From NCBI GenBank assembly GCA_905250075.1, contig CAJNOP010000023.1, positions 1,934,452 through 1,998,451 of the forward strand: a stretch of 64,000 nucleotides of DNA, read 5' to 3'. Positions 38,701 to 49,919 of this stretch are shown piece after piece. The notes under the pieces were generated by a model, which was given only the letters and a program-made list of their open reading frames with translations, did not search any database and was not told where the DNA came from. The DNA is from Rotaria sp. Silwood1. Its lineage: Eukaryota > Rotifera > Eurotatoria > Philodinida > Philodinidae. Both the position numbers and the translations under genes were made by a program. Positions within the stretch are counted from its first letter, which is position 1. Each line of letters starts with the position of its first letter.

Positions 38701-41700
38701 ACTTCACTTTGCAAATCTTAATTTTTATGAAAATTGAGAAAATTGCCTAAATTGACATCGTATGTCTTACAAAAATACTTGCTATGAACAAATGACTTCG
38801 AATAAGCTAATCATTACTATATTACTCTATAGAGAAATATTTTCTCTGTCATTCGTTCTATTTGAAATCATTGTTGTTACTACTTTGGATAAGTTTTAGC
38901 ACGCTGAAGCTCATCGAAACTCAATTTACGGACCTTGCAAAAATCAGTTCATAACTCTTAACACTTAAGTCCGACAAAAGTTTTGAGATCGTATTCAATA
39001 AGAACATAAAATTCTAATACTAACCTAATGCTTTCAAATCTTTGCAGTCTCGTTTTTAACAAGCTGAAAAATGAACGAACATTTTGTTAAATTATATTTT
39101 GATTAAATTTTTAGAATTTGACAAAATCTTCTATTTTAATGAAAATGTGGATATTTTTCTTTTTCTGTTCTAGGGTTATTTTGATAATCCAAATATTGAT
39201 ATATTCTATTCCATTCCACAATTATTTACTAAAGTTTCTGAATTAATAAATGAATTATTTGATCAACCTGAAAAAGTAATAGAGCGGCTAATTATTACAG
39301 TGTATACAGAAAAATTAGCTGTAAGATTCTATTTTCTCCTATAATATATATTGAAAATAATCATATCTATTTCTTTCGTCTGTTCTTAGCCTTATGTTCG
39401 TGATCAACTCGATGCATATGTGCGTAATCCAGATTTAGATAATATGGAAAAATATCTTCAAACTTTATATACTTTGAGTAAAAAGTAAGTCAAATAAAAT
39501 ATGAAATTTATTGAATCATTTTCTTAAATGAAATAAAGAGCAACAAAATTATCAAATGATTTACAAACACAAAAAATTAGCGATGATCCTGCTTTTTTAC
39601 ATAAACTTAATCAACATGTTTTTAAAAGTTATCTCAAAACTTATAGCAAGTACGTTAAATAATAATTTTCTATATGAAATTTAATTTTTCAATATATATT
39701 AGATATGAAATTAACTGTTTGGAAGAAAAATTTCAAGTTCATCTTGAAAGAGTTGAATCAACCGGTGGTCAACGAAGAATTAAACCAACTGGATTAAGGT
39801 AAAAATACATTCTTTATGTAACCAAGTAGAGATAGAAAAACCAAATTTTGATGTGAGGTTTCATTCATAGATAAATTGAATGACTAATAAAATATCATGA
39901 AAATTTCAACCGAAAAGACTATTTCTTAGTTGAGCTATCGAATTTCCTAGTAAATTCAATTTGTGTAACATGCTTATGGCAAAACGCTAGTTTTTGGAAA
40001 TCCAATATCTTGACAAAAGACTATTCTTTTCAGCTGAAACTTTACAAATATTCTGTTGGTCATTAGTCTTATCCACAGACGAAATTCTATACGGACATAC
40101 TAGTTTATTGGTTTTTCAGTTTATACCTAAAACTGAGTCAAAAATTCAGTCAAACGATTGTAACTTTGCTGCAAGAGATGATGCTGATCAACTCTTTTAG
40201 GTTTTTGCTAGCCTCACCAAAACATTTCGATAGATCCGATACCAGTTCAAACGGCGTTTACTAGTTCAGATGATTCCCTCGTAAGATGTCGATTGTTTTT
40301 AGGAATGGGGGGGGGGGGGGGGGGGGGGGGGGAAAAGGGGGGGGGACTAAAATCTTGGCAGACAATGTTCTAATTTTTCTGACGTGAAAACTGTTGGCCG
40401 GGGGAGGGAGAAACGACGCCAGTTTTCACTAGGTCTTACCGTACCCCCTCCCGCCTCGGGCTCCCATACAATCAGTCATTTGTGCCAGCAACTGTGAAAA
40501 ATTGGTAGACAGTATTAAAAATTTTCGCAGACAGACAGACAATTTTGGGGGAATAGCTCCCCTCCCCCCAATCGGAAAGCCTGGTAGCGATATTCTCGGT
40601 TGATCATTATTAGACTCAATTGAGTTTCCATTTCAAATACAATTGAAACGAATGTTGAAGTTTAATATATGCAATGAATAAAACTTACACAATAAAAGTT
40701 TATCAAATCAAGATCATAGTTAATATGAATCATTTTTTACGAGGTTTTCCTATTCTTTAACTAACCGTGACATAAACAGTGATCTGTTCCGTATGTACTA
40801 AAAGCATCTACATGTTGTGTATGATTCGACTGCTGTACTTGTAAAGGAAAGAATAACATTATGACACGAGCTTTGCAGCAACAAAACTTGACTAAAAAAT
40901 ATAATAGATCACTCAGCTTTGTGTCAACTATTTTAAAACATAAAACAAAATAGTTAAATATTTATGAAACAAATCAGAATTAAATTGTTAGACGAAAATT
41001 AGAATTGTCTCAATGTATAAAAGCTAGACGAACAAGTGTACGAATGGCTTGTACAGCAAGGCAGAAATAAGAAATTAGTTTAAAAGTAAAACAACAAGAT
41101 GAACATAGATGATCAAAAGAATAAAACATCAGGTATTTATCTATTACTAATATAGAATCAGATTTTCTGGAACCTTTTCTTCATTTTCACAGCAGTCCAT
41201 ACTTCAACATTCTCAAATGAACACTATTGAAGCGTCTCGATAATGTTCACAACAGAGATGTTCTACTATATTTTTTTTGTCAATTGTTTTATTTGTATAT
41301 ATAGTATAACTGATATAATTCAACAACGTTTATTAAATACAACTGATCAAGTTGATGAATCTCGTTTTTCACCTGATTTAGCTGCTGCTCTATTAAATGA
41401 TTGTAAAACAGCAATGAATCGAATAACAACTGTATGTCAAAATTTTTATGCGTAATAATCATTTTGTTTTCTTTTTCTTTTTTCTAGTTATCTGAAGGAC
41501 CAGAAGCTTCAGAAAATATTCTTCAATGTTTCTTGCGTTTACTTAATGCGTTAGGTACTCAACATATTGAAACAGAATTACAATATAGTTTACAAGCTAT
41601 ACCTGGTCCCGAACCAAAACAAGAACCAGATATACGTTTTTTTCATGCTATACTTCAAACAAATAATAGCATACAATTAATTGAACGTTATTTTGTTATG

Positions 41701-42630
41701 GATATTGCTCCATTACTTTTGTATGAAGTTTCATCATTACTTCAGAAAAAAAGGAATGCTTTACTTTGATTTTATTTTTTCTTTCTTTAGAGGTACTCAA
41801 CAACAAGCAATACTTTTACAAACCAAAGAAAAAGTTTTTGGTCAATTAGAAGAATTGATTAATATTGGCGTTGATAAGTAAAAAAAATTTTGTTTCTTGA
41901 TAAAGATTATTGTATTCTTTTTTTAAGAGCTCTATTATGTATGATTGGTTATGTTCGTAATATTCTTAATGAACAAAAACGATCAGATTTTAAACCAGAA
42001 AGTGATCTTTTTATATCTGAATGTTCACCTGTAAGTTTATTTATTGTTTTGTTTTCTCAAGAATTTATATTATTTGTTTGCCATTTCATATAGATATGTA
42101 AACGAGTAGTACGTTCAATTGATAATCAAATTGTTCGTCTTGATCAAACAGTTGATGGAAAAAATTTAACAAGTATTTTAAATGAATTTGGTCTTCGTTT
42201 CCATCGTTTAATAACAGATCATGTTTTTAAATTTGAATATAATATATCAGGTTTTAAAAACGAAAAACTAACCTATTAGTTTCAATTTTATTTTTATTTA
42301 GGTGGCTTAATGATGTTACAAGATATAAGTGAATATAAAAAATGTTCAAAAAAATTTCGTAGTTCAACTGTTGAACAATTATTTTCTATTTTGCATGCAC
42401 TTGTTAATTTGCTTGTTGTTGTTCCTGATAATCTTCGTCAAGTTATTACAGAAGGACATCTTGTATGTATTTTAAATTTGATTAAAAACACAGAAAAAAC
42501 TTTTTATTCGATTGTTGTTTTTTTTTTCTATTAGGCATCATTAACACGAGATATAATTGAATCATTTGTACAATTACGTACAGATTATAAATCAGCTAGA
42601 TTACATGCAATGATCACTACTGACCAATAA
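35747..42630 (+). CDS. EXOC5: Exocyst complex component 5 (Sec10)
   Basis: Exocyst subunit that tethers secretory vesicles to the plasma membrane. Seventeen exons join in phase to 710 residues (human EXOC5 is 708): 35747-35779, 35859-35987, 36045-36152, 36797-37062, 37113-37251, 37305-37349, 39174-39320, 39390-39484, 39539-39649, 39703-39798, 41305-41431, 41488-41720, 41791-41877, 41928-42030, 42094-42250, 42302-42462 and 42535-42630. Nearly all helical: an N-terminal coiled coil (FRQAMSILQDYQVQTEQNIK), then Sec10 blocks such as DARTTAKYLERFLDANDD, FTKVSELINELFDQPEKVIE, GGLMMLQDISEYKKCSKKF and TVEQLFSILHALVNLLVVVP near the end. No signal peptide or membrane segment. Introns 3, 6 and 10 are 0.6, 1.8 and 1.5 kb, while the rest are 50-80 nt; these long ones hold repeats. 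Confidence 0.95.
37781..38680. repeat. Inverted AT-rich repeats in Sec10 intron 6
   Basis: The segment at 37781-37820 is nearly the reverse complement of 38590-38626: both carry CAAAGCATTAAG.TTA.TTTTAATACTAAT in one orientation. More copies of TTAGCATTAGTATTA-like units lie at 38635-38680 and a diverged one near 39010-39035. The intron is about 30 times longer than its neighbours, so an inserted foldback element is likely. Ends and target duplication could not be defined. Confidence 0.55.
40307..40345 (+). repeat. Poly(G) tract, 26 G then AAAA then 9 G
   Basis: Twenty-six consecutive G, four A, then nine G, in Sec10 intron 10. It is exceptional in this AT-rich window. The flank 40345-40590 is also GC-rich, with self-complementary parts (GCCGGGGGAGGG against CCCCCTCCCGCC; TTGGGGG against CCCCCCAA). 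The run length may be imprecise because of sequencing error. Confidence 0.8.
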
Positions 42631-45600
42631 ATATTAATATCTATTTTCTTTTTCTTTTTTATTTAATAAACGTAATTTGTATGCTATCTAATCGAAAAAA
42701 TCTTTATCTAAAATGATAATTCTACTTTCACAACAATTCTATCAGACAAATGTGTTTCATTATCAAAATGGAGAAAAGATCATAGTGGTGTTTATTTGGG
42801 GTTCTTTTTAGAAGAAGGTCTACCAAAGATGTATTATATGCCCGGTTCGTTGAATATTGAGTCCGTAGACATAGTATATACGTTCCGTGTACAAACATAT
42901 TAGATGGTCTAGTATGACGATCGTATATATCTCCATGACCATATACGAAGAAAAACTAAAGTTGTATGCGGAACATACACGACCGTAAATGGTTGTATTT
43001 TTTCATCGTACACGGTCGCAGACGGTCTTATTTTAACCGTATACAGCCGTGAACCATCATACTGTATGCCAATACCTTTAATATACGATGATTCTTCCCA
43101 TATATTACACTCATCTCAACTATAACACAAAATCGGTCGAAAAAATAAAATAAATAGTTTATACTTTCTTTGGATTGCGTCAGTGTCGTCACATGATCTG
43201 AAATGCAAGTAAAGCTACCTTTCTCAACTTGTTTAATTACGTACACGTTTTCACAACAGTTTAATAAAATTGAACATGCGTCAACCGTATATCATAGTGC
43301 ACAGTGACGTACGGCAGTCGTACAGTTCTCTGTACGAAGGAGAAAAGTTTATTCTTTTACCTGCCCGTGTACAAAATCCGTTTCTGATCGTTTCGCTTCG
43401 TATACACTAATTGTACATGAGATCTATTTACGATCGTGTCTGTTCGACCTGGATAAACGCCAAAATACAGAGGCTTCAGCATCGAAACTTTTTAATACCA
43501 GTATGGTAATCTATCTTGAGTAAAGATGTAAGCCACTACTAAAAATAGATACTAAAATTTTGACATCTAGAATCGATTATCGAAGATGTTTATTGTCTAG
43601 TTTCTTTTCTCTATCACCTCTTACAGCATTTTCCCCTGTGTTTTTATTTGGAAACTTGTAGAAACCAATAAACTGTTTCAAAGAAGCATTGAAAGATTGC
43701 AGTCTCTCATTAATGTATTGACATAAACATCTACCCATATATTAACTGGTTGTATACAAAAATCGAGAATAACTTTATTTCATCGATGAGAAAAGGAGCG
43801 AATATATATAGAACATCTATAAAGGTTGAGAATCTTTTTCAATAATCTCGAAATCATCCATATTAAGAAAAGAGAAATAAATCATAATGTCATTGTACAG
43901 TAGCAGATAAAAAAAGAGACCATTTGAAAACGACCTAGACGACAGGGCGAACAAAATAGAACATGCATGAAATGAAAAATGAAGCAATCTATGATTTTTA
44001 TAGCCTTGAAGATCTAATAATTTAATATAAATAAAACAATTTATTCTACAGAAAAAAACTGATACACCAACGTATGTAACACTACCGACAAATGGTTAAT
44101 TAAAAGAAAAAAACCAATTAATGGGTACTACATACTTGTATTGTCCTCCTAGAAGGTCTGGTCCCATTTCATTGAAAAAATAAGAGTGCTTAATTAATTT
44201 TTATACTTCATCAACAGATTTTTTTCGCTTTTCATTGACACATTTTTTTTTAGTAGTATTCTATGAAGAAGAATAAATACGAATTTGTTCTAGAGAAAAT
44301 TATCCTAATAGTAGAAATAAGAACATTAATCAATAGTTCATAACATAATGATAACAAAATATTCATCTAATCATAAACAATCTTTTTTCATATCATTTGA
44401 TTAAATCAAAAATTCGTTGATTTTGAAAAGTAAATTACTTTATTTCATGAAGGCTTGTTCATATGGTTGTCAAATTGTTTAATCGTAGTCATGTTGAACG
44501 CATAATCTTTTTCAAATTTAATAACCACTACATATAAATTTGGATTGGAGGTAACAATATTTGTATTTAATCAATGGTATCCACCTTCCAGTTCAGGTGT
44601 GTAAATACAAGAATAGAGAAGCTCAATACCTATACTCATTAATCAAGAGTATTTTTCTAGTCTTTCTATTAATGATAACATTGGTTTTACAAATATCAGA
44701 TAGTGTCATTACTATTTAGTTTATTTCTATCTCTCTAACACAAGATTACTTGTGCCAAAGTTTAAAAATAAATGTGTCGATGAAACGGGGAGATGTCAAA
44801 AAAGTCGAACATTAGAAGTAAAAGCAAAAATATTCTTATTTCATTTGACAAAGATAAATATCAATGCAATAAAACGTTTTTATATAATTAATTTCAGCTG
44901 TTTTTGGAACTATCGCAATTATATTTATTATCATTGAAATAGCTGCGTCTCATTGAGGTGGAGCATTTTAATCTATTCAACTGTAATATGTCTTAATGAA
45001 AAGAAAATACTACGAAAGTTTTTTTTTTGGATAGTAGTTAGTCTCTTGACAATTGTCATGATACTCACAATTACTACAACTCGTCGAGAAAAATTTCGAT
45101 AAATTTCAAAACATAAACATAACTTTTGTTGGTCTAACTGCTTGTTTCATAGTCTCCAGATACTTACGTGCAATATTTATTGACTATTAAAATTTTCATC
45201 TGGTAGTTATCGTTGATGTCTTGACCTTTTTGTCAGAAAAAAAACTTTTACTTATTGGCTTGAACACCCTAATCACAATTTTGTACTAGGTTTTTGTATT
45301 TATAATGTGTTCATTTTAACACATTTTATCAGCTTTCAAAATTGTATACATGTTCATATTCTCGTTTTATGGTTTTTATATATTAATGCGATTCGATCAA
45401 TGATTAAAGAATTCAATAACAGCAACCAGATTCATTCTATGATTGAAAGATGAAGATTTTTACACTTATCAATATCAAATATAAAAAGAAAGCGATGACA
45501 AAGCTCTTTGTCTATCTTTGTTAGTGATGTCTCCTCCTTTTAATTTTTCAACTTGAATTAGGATCTGACCGCAACTATCGAACGTTCATCGAGCAAGTTT

Positions 45601-46943
45601 ATGTGATCATTCAACCGTAGCTATTTCGATGGTACACAACAAATGAAGACGACGAAAAAAAGAGAACAGACTCAAATATGAATATATATAGAAAATAATA
45701 AGGTGTAGACAACGACATATAACGATCAACCATTCATCAAATTGGACATTCATACAGCGTGACCCTCATCTAGAAATCTTCTCTTCGTATATCCACATGT
45801 TATGATTTTTTTATTCGATATTCTTCTTTTTTCTTGTTTGGATAAAAGTTTTAATTAAGATTCAAATAAGAACAGAAAACTGTTGTAATTGGTAAAATGG
45901 TCAATTCTTGTTTGCATCTTCTTCTTTTTTATTATTATACTTTTTTTGTACATTAAAAGAAGAGAAAAAAATGATGGTGATGATAGATAACCATCTCTCA
46001 TATTAAAGTTGGTGTACCAGTATCCTTCAGTTGCTCATTTCGTATATATAACGAATGCATAGTGAAGTGAAGATGTACGGGTGAGAGAGAGGAGAAAAAA
46101 ATACGCTTATTTTTTTCGAATAATTAAATGTACAATGACAGATGTACATGTTCGTCAATCTATTTCTTCTTTTTTGAATTTAGTATGAGTATAAAATATA
46201 TTTTCCGTTTCGTTCGAAAAAAAATGAAGAATATATAACAAGATATGTTTTTTTTGTTGTTCATCATACGTCTTCTTCTTCTTCTCTTTTCTCGTGTTAA
46301 ATTTAGTAATTTTTTTCTCTCTATATATCTTTCAATCAGTAGCACAAAGAACAAGTATAGTGTTAGAGTTTGCATAACCGTCACTTAATGAACAAAATAA
46401 AAAAAGAAGTCGAAAGTTGTATGCGCGAACAAGTAAGTGAAAATCTTGATAAGTACATGCAAGTGTTGAAGACAAACAACTTCGCATGTTCACTATTTCA
46501 TGACAATATTCAAGGTTTCAATCAGGAAAGATATATATATACGTTTGTATGTATCTTTTTTTTCAATCAGTATAGAATGATAACCGTAGAAGACGAAAAA
46601 AGTATTGACATTTTTCTTAGAGTGACAAGCATTTTTTTCAATTACAAAATACAAACAGTTTTGAATTGGTGACTTCTGGTTCGTCTGATAGTTATGTAAA
46701 CGTAAAAAGGAAAGAAAGAGAAATATAACCACACTATTCTGTTTTTTTTATTACTAAAAGTATGATTGTGTGTTTGCGTGCATTTTGTGAAAATGTTTCT
46801 TGATTTGATGATATCTTTTCAGGTAACATCAAATATTTTAAATTGAATCTATTTTTGTTTTATTAATTGGGGGTTATATTGTATGACTAATTTTTAGATT
46901 TAAAAACTTTGTTTCTTCGTTTGTTTTTTTTTCAACTGATATC
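42631..46943. other. Long intergenic region
   Basis: About 4.3 kb. The part 42840-43450 is unlike the rest: it is rich in CG dinucleotides and repeats CCGTGTAC, CGTATA and CGTACA motifs in both orientations, so it may be an old repeat. A possible 5' exon of the next gene is at 46388-46431 (ATG to a clean GTAAGTG donor), with candidate acceptors at 46822 and 46897, but I could not link it to the coding exon in a single frame. No other gene was seen. Confidence 0.45.
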
Positions 46944-49919
46944 ATGTTTCCAACAAGTGCATATAATCCAGCTTCGATCGGTTTTCCATTTCCTGGTCAA
47001 CAACTAGCGACGTCACTTTATCAATCTCAATTTGGTGGTCTGGCTGGATTTAATCCTCAAGTTGCAACACATTTTCAACAAGCTCCACCACCACGTGGTC
47101 AATCTTTACCAGCATCAGGTCGACAATATCCACCACCAACTGGTACTTATGTGCCACCTCCACCATCATCATCGTCTCGACGTCAAAAACATAGCCAGTT
47201 TCCACCACCAGCTCCATCTCAATATTACGAACGACGTAGCAGACATGGATCAAAAAGTACGTGTTTGTTTACTTGTATCAAAAACTTGTTTTATTGAATA
47301 AATTAGGTAAAAAACATCATAAACGACAAAGTCTTTCACCCAGTGCTGTTGGTGAGCAAGGTTTATACTCTGATCATGAACAACAACGTCATGAACAATC
47401 ACAAGAACAACAAGTACATAGTCGAAGTCAATCACCTGCATTGGCCACTCATTCGAAACAACAAGGAACTAGTGTTAGTGAGCAACAACAACAATCTGAA
47501 CTTGTTGAAGGTATCCATGGTGGTGCAACACAAGGAGGAGTAGCTAGATCCGAAGAAGCACAAGCTGATATAGAAAGTGACAAACGAAAATCAAGTTCAA
47601 AGAAAAAAAGACATCATCGTCGAGATCATCATGGTAATTATAATATTCCACCACCTCAAGGTGTGCCACTTGATACTAATCTTTATCAACAACCATATCA
47701 ACCACAACATTATACTCAACACCAACCTTACGTTGGGGAATATCACAGTGAATTACCTCCACAATTAAAGGTAAATCATTTTCTTATAACACATAATAAT
47801 TCACGAAGAAAAAAATCATTTCAATTGATAGGTACATCGTCAACCACTTTACACTGGTTATAATCAAGCTTATGAAGAATCTATTCGACGTGGTGATGTT
47901 TCTCGTAAATATGCAAAACGTTCAACACGTTTACCACCTGAAGTTAAACAACAATTATTTCCTCATGAAGATGATCAATCAAATCAACCTCCACCAGCGC
48001 AAAAACAACAACAACAACAACAACAACCATATCCATTTGGTCCTACTAATTCCGGATATCCTCAACAACCATTCGGTAGTATTCGCCCACCATTTAATCC
48101 ATACCAACCCTATGGTGCTTCACAAGTTCAACCAAGTTATTATGGTTCCACACCTGGTTCTGCACCTTTCAATGCTTTGCAACCATGGTCAAATATAGGT
48201 GCTATTCATGGTTCAAGTGAACAAGAAGTTCAACATTTACGTCAACGTATTCGTACATTAGAAGGTGAAATATATAAATTACAAAGAAAACTTAATAAGA
48301 CAACATTAAATAAAACTGAAGCAACACGAGAGCAAGATAATCATTATCAAGATGAAACAATTCGTTCTCATCGTCGATCAAAACTTCATAGTAGTGGATC
48401 ACCAAGACAAACACCAGTTATTGTTGAATTAAATCATGCTACAGGTGAAGCTATTCATGATTCTTCATCAAAAAAGCATCGACATCGTACATCTAGTACT
48501 ATGAGTTCACAACATGAACACCAACATTTTCAACAAGATTCAGCAACTGGTATAACATCTAATCAAAATCAAAATCAACCAATATCAGACGCACATCAGC
48601 TGTAAGTATTTTAGTATAAAAAAATAATTTATTTTTTTTGTTTGTTTAAGTTCACAAATCGATGGTCGTCAAACGTTTGAAGTAGAACATAGATCTTCAA
48701 CATCAACAGATATACATGAAGAAACACCTGCACAATTAGTACATGAAGCTGCAGCTCATGTTAGTAATCGTCAAGGATTTGTTGGTGTTCCACTTCAACA
48801 ACAAGCGCCTGCAACTGTACCAGCACCAACACAAGCTTCAGTACCAGCTCCAGCTCCAGTACCAGTACCTATACCAGCACCACCTCCGCCTGTTTCACAA
48901 GTAGGACGAACACAATTATCCAGTCAACAACAACAACAACAATTTTTATATCAACAAGGTGTCTTACCACCTCAAGGACAACAAATTCGTGGTCCACCAC
49001 CACGTTTCCCAGCTGCTGGTAATATTGTTTATCCAAGCGATCCATATCAACAACAACAATTCGTTAATCCTCATCAACGTGTCTTACCTAATCAAAATTA
49101 TAATCAATCAAATAATAATGAATTATATGATAATGATGATGACGAAGATAATGAGGAACGTCGTCAACAAGATAAACAAAATCGTTCAGCAGAAAAAATT
49201 CTTGATGCATTTGAACGTTTTTATATAAATCGTGGTAAACCAACAACAGTTCCAATGAAAGTTAAATATATTCCAGAAGATAACAATAGTAATCGAAAAT
49301 ATTCCAATCATTATCATCAACGAAATACAAATAATAATAATCGATATCGTTCAACAAGTCGACAAAGTCACATTAGTAGTGCATCATCGGAATCTATTTA
49401 TTCCAATTCACCATCTTTTTCACGTCGTTCATTATATGATAATAATCATCGAAAATCGGTAAATAAAATGTCTTTTTGTTCATATAAGGTTCATTTTACA
49501 CTTACATTAGAGCCTATAGTGCTGTTCTTGAATTCGATTGAGTGAAAAAGATGCAGAGTGCGCTAATTATAGAACATAAAAAACTTGAAAAAAAAATATC
49601 TCTTATGTTTGGGCCAACTATCTAATGCTGAGTAGAATATTTCATTGATAGTATCAACGAATGGTTCGACTCAGTCCGAAAAAGTTTGATCAATTGGATT
49701 CGAATTGAGTTCGGCTCCTAGAAATATTTAATAAATTCAATCTGAGTCTGTGTCTGAAAATCTTGAACCCAATGGATTCTAACTTACATAGTTTATAGTG
49801 TAATGGTTATCATATAGGCTTTACATGCGAAAAAGCTGCCGGTTCAATCCCTGCCAGAGTTATTTTAATTTCATTGTTTTTTTTTTTATATATTTTAGAC
49901 AACCAACTCGTTCATATGA
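46944..49919 (+). CDS. Low-complexity Gln/Pro/His-rich protein with short coiled coil, unrecognised
   Basis: Five exons join in phase to 791 residues: 46944-47256, 47307-47770, 47832-48601, 48651-49458 and 49899-49919. I do not recognise the family. The sequence is mostly disordered: Pro/Gln-rich N-terminus (QAPPPRGQSLP), a basic KKHHKRQSLSPS stretch, an SKKKRHHRRDHH block, polyglutamine, and a PAPAPVPVPIPAPPPP run. Three parts look folded or conserved: AYEESIRRGDVSRKYAKRST, a heptad stretch EVQHLRQRIRTLEGEIYKLQ at about residues 420-445, and AEKILDAFERFYINRGK. A cytoskeletal or RNA-granule scaffold would fit such composition, but that is a guess. The last coding exon is only seven codons, separated by a 440-nt intron; reading through instead would add a different tail, so the C-terminus is uncertain. 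Confidence 0.75.
49789..49862 (+). repeat. tRNA-like sequence (pseudo-tRNA or SINE head) in an intron
   Basis: TAGTGTAATGG at 49796-49806 fits a polymerase III A box and GGTTCAATCCC at 49841-49851 fits a B box, with tRNA spacing between them. The order D-arm, anticodon-arm-like and T-arm can be traced and resembles tRNA-Val with a TAC-like loop. The acceptor stem does not pair and the anticodon stem has mismatches, so it is not a working tRNA. It may be a decayed tRNA copy or the head of a SINE. Confidence 0.6.

Noticed and set aside
46370..46672. 100-codon open frame before the Q-rich gene
   Set aside because: It starts at TTG, and the ATG at 46388 is followed within 45 nt by a strong GTAAGTG donor, so at most a short 5' exon is real.
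49789..49862. Functional tRNA-Val
   Set aside because: The acceptor stem does not pair and the anticodon stem has mismatches, so it is listed as tRNA-like only.
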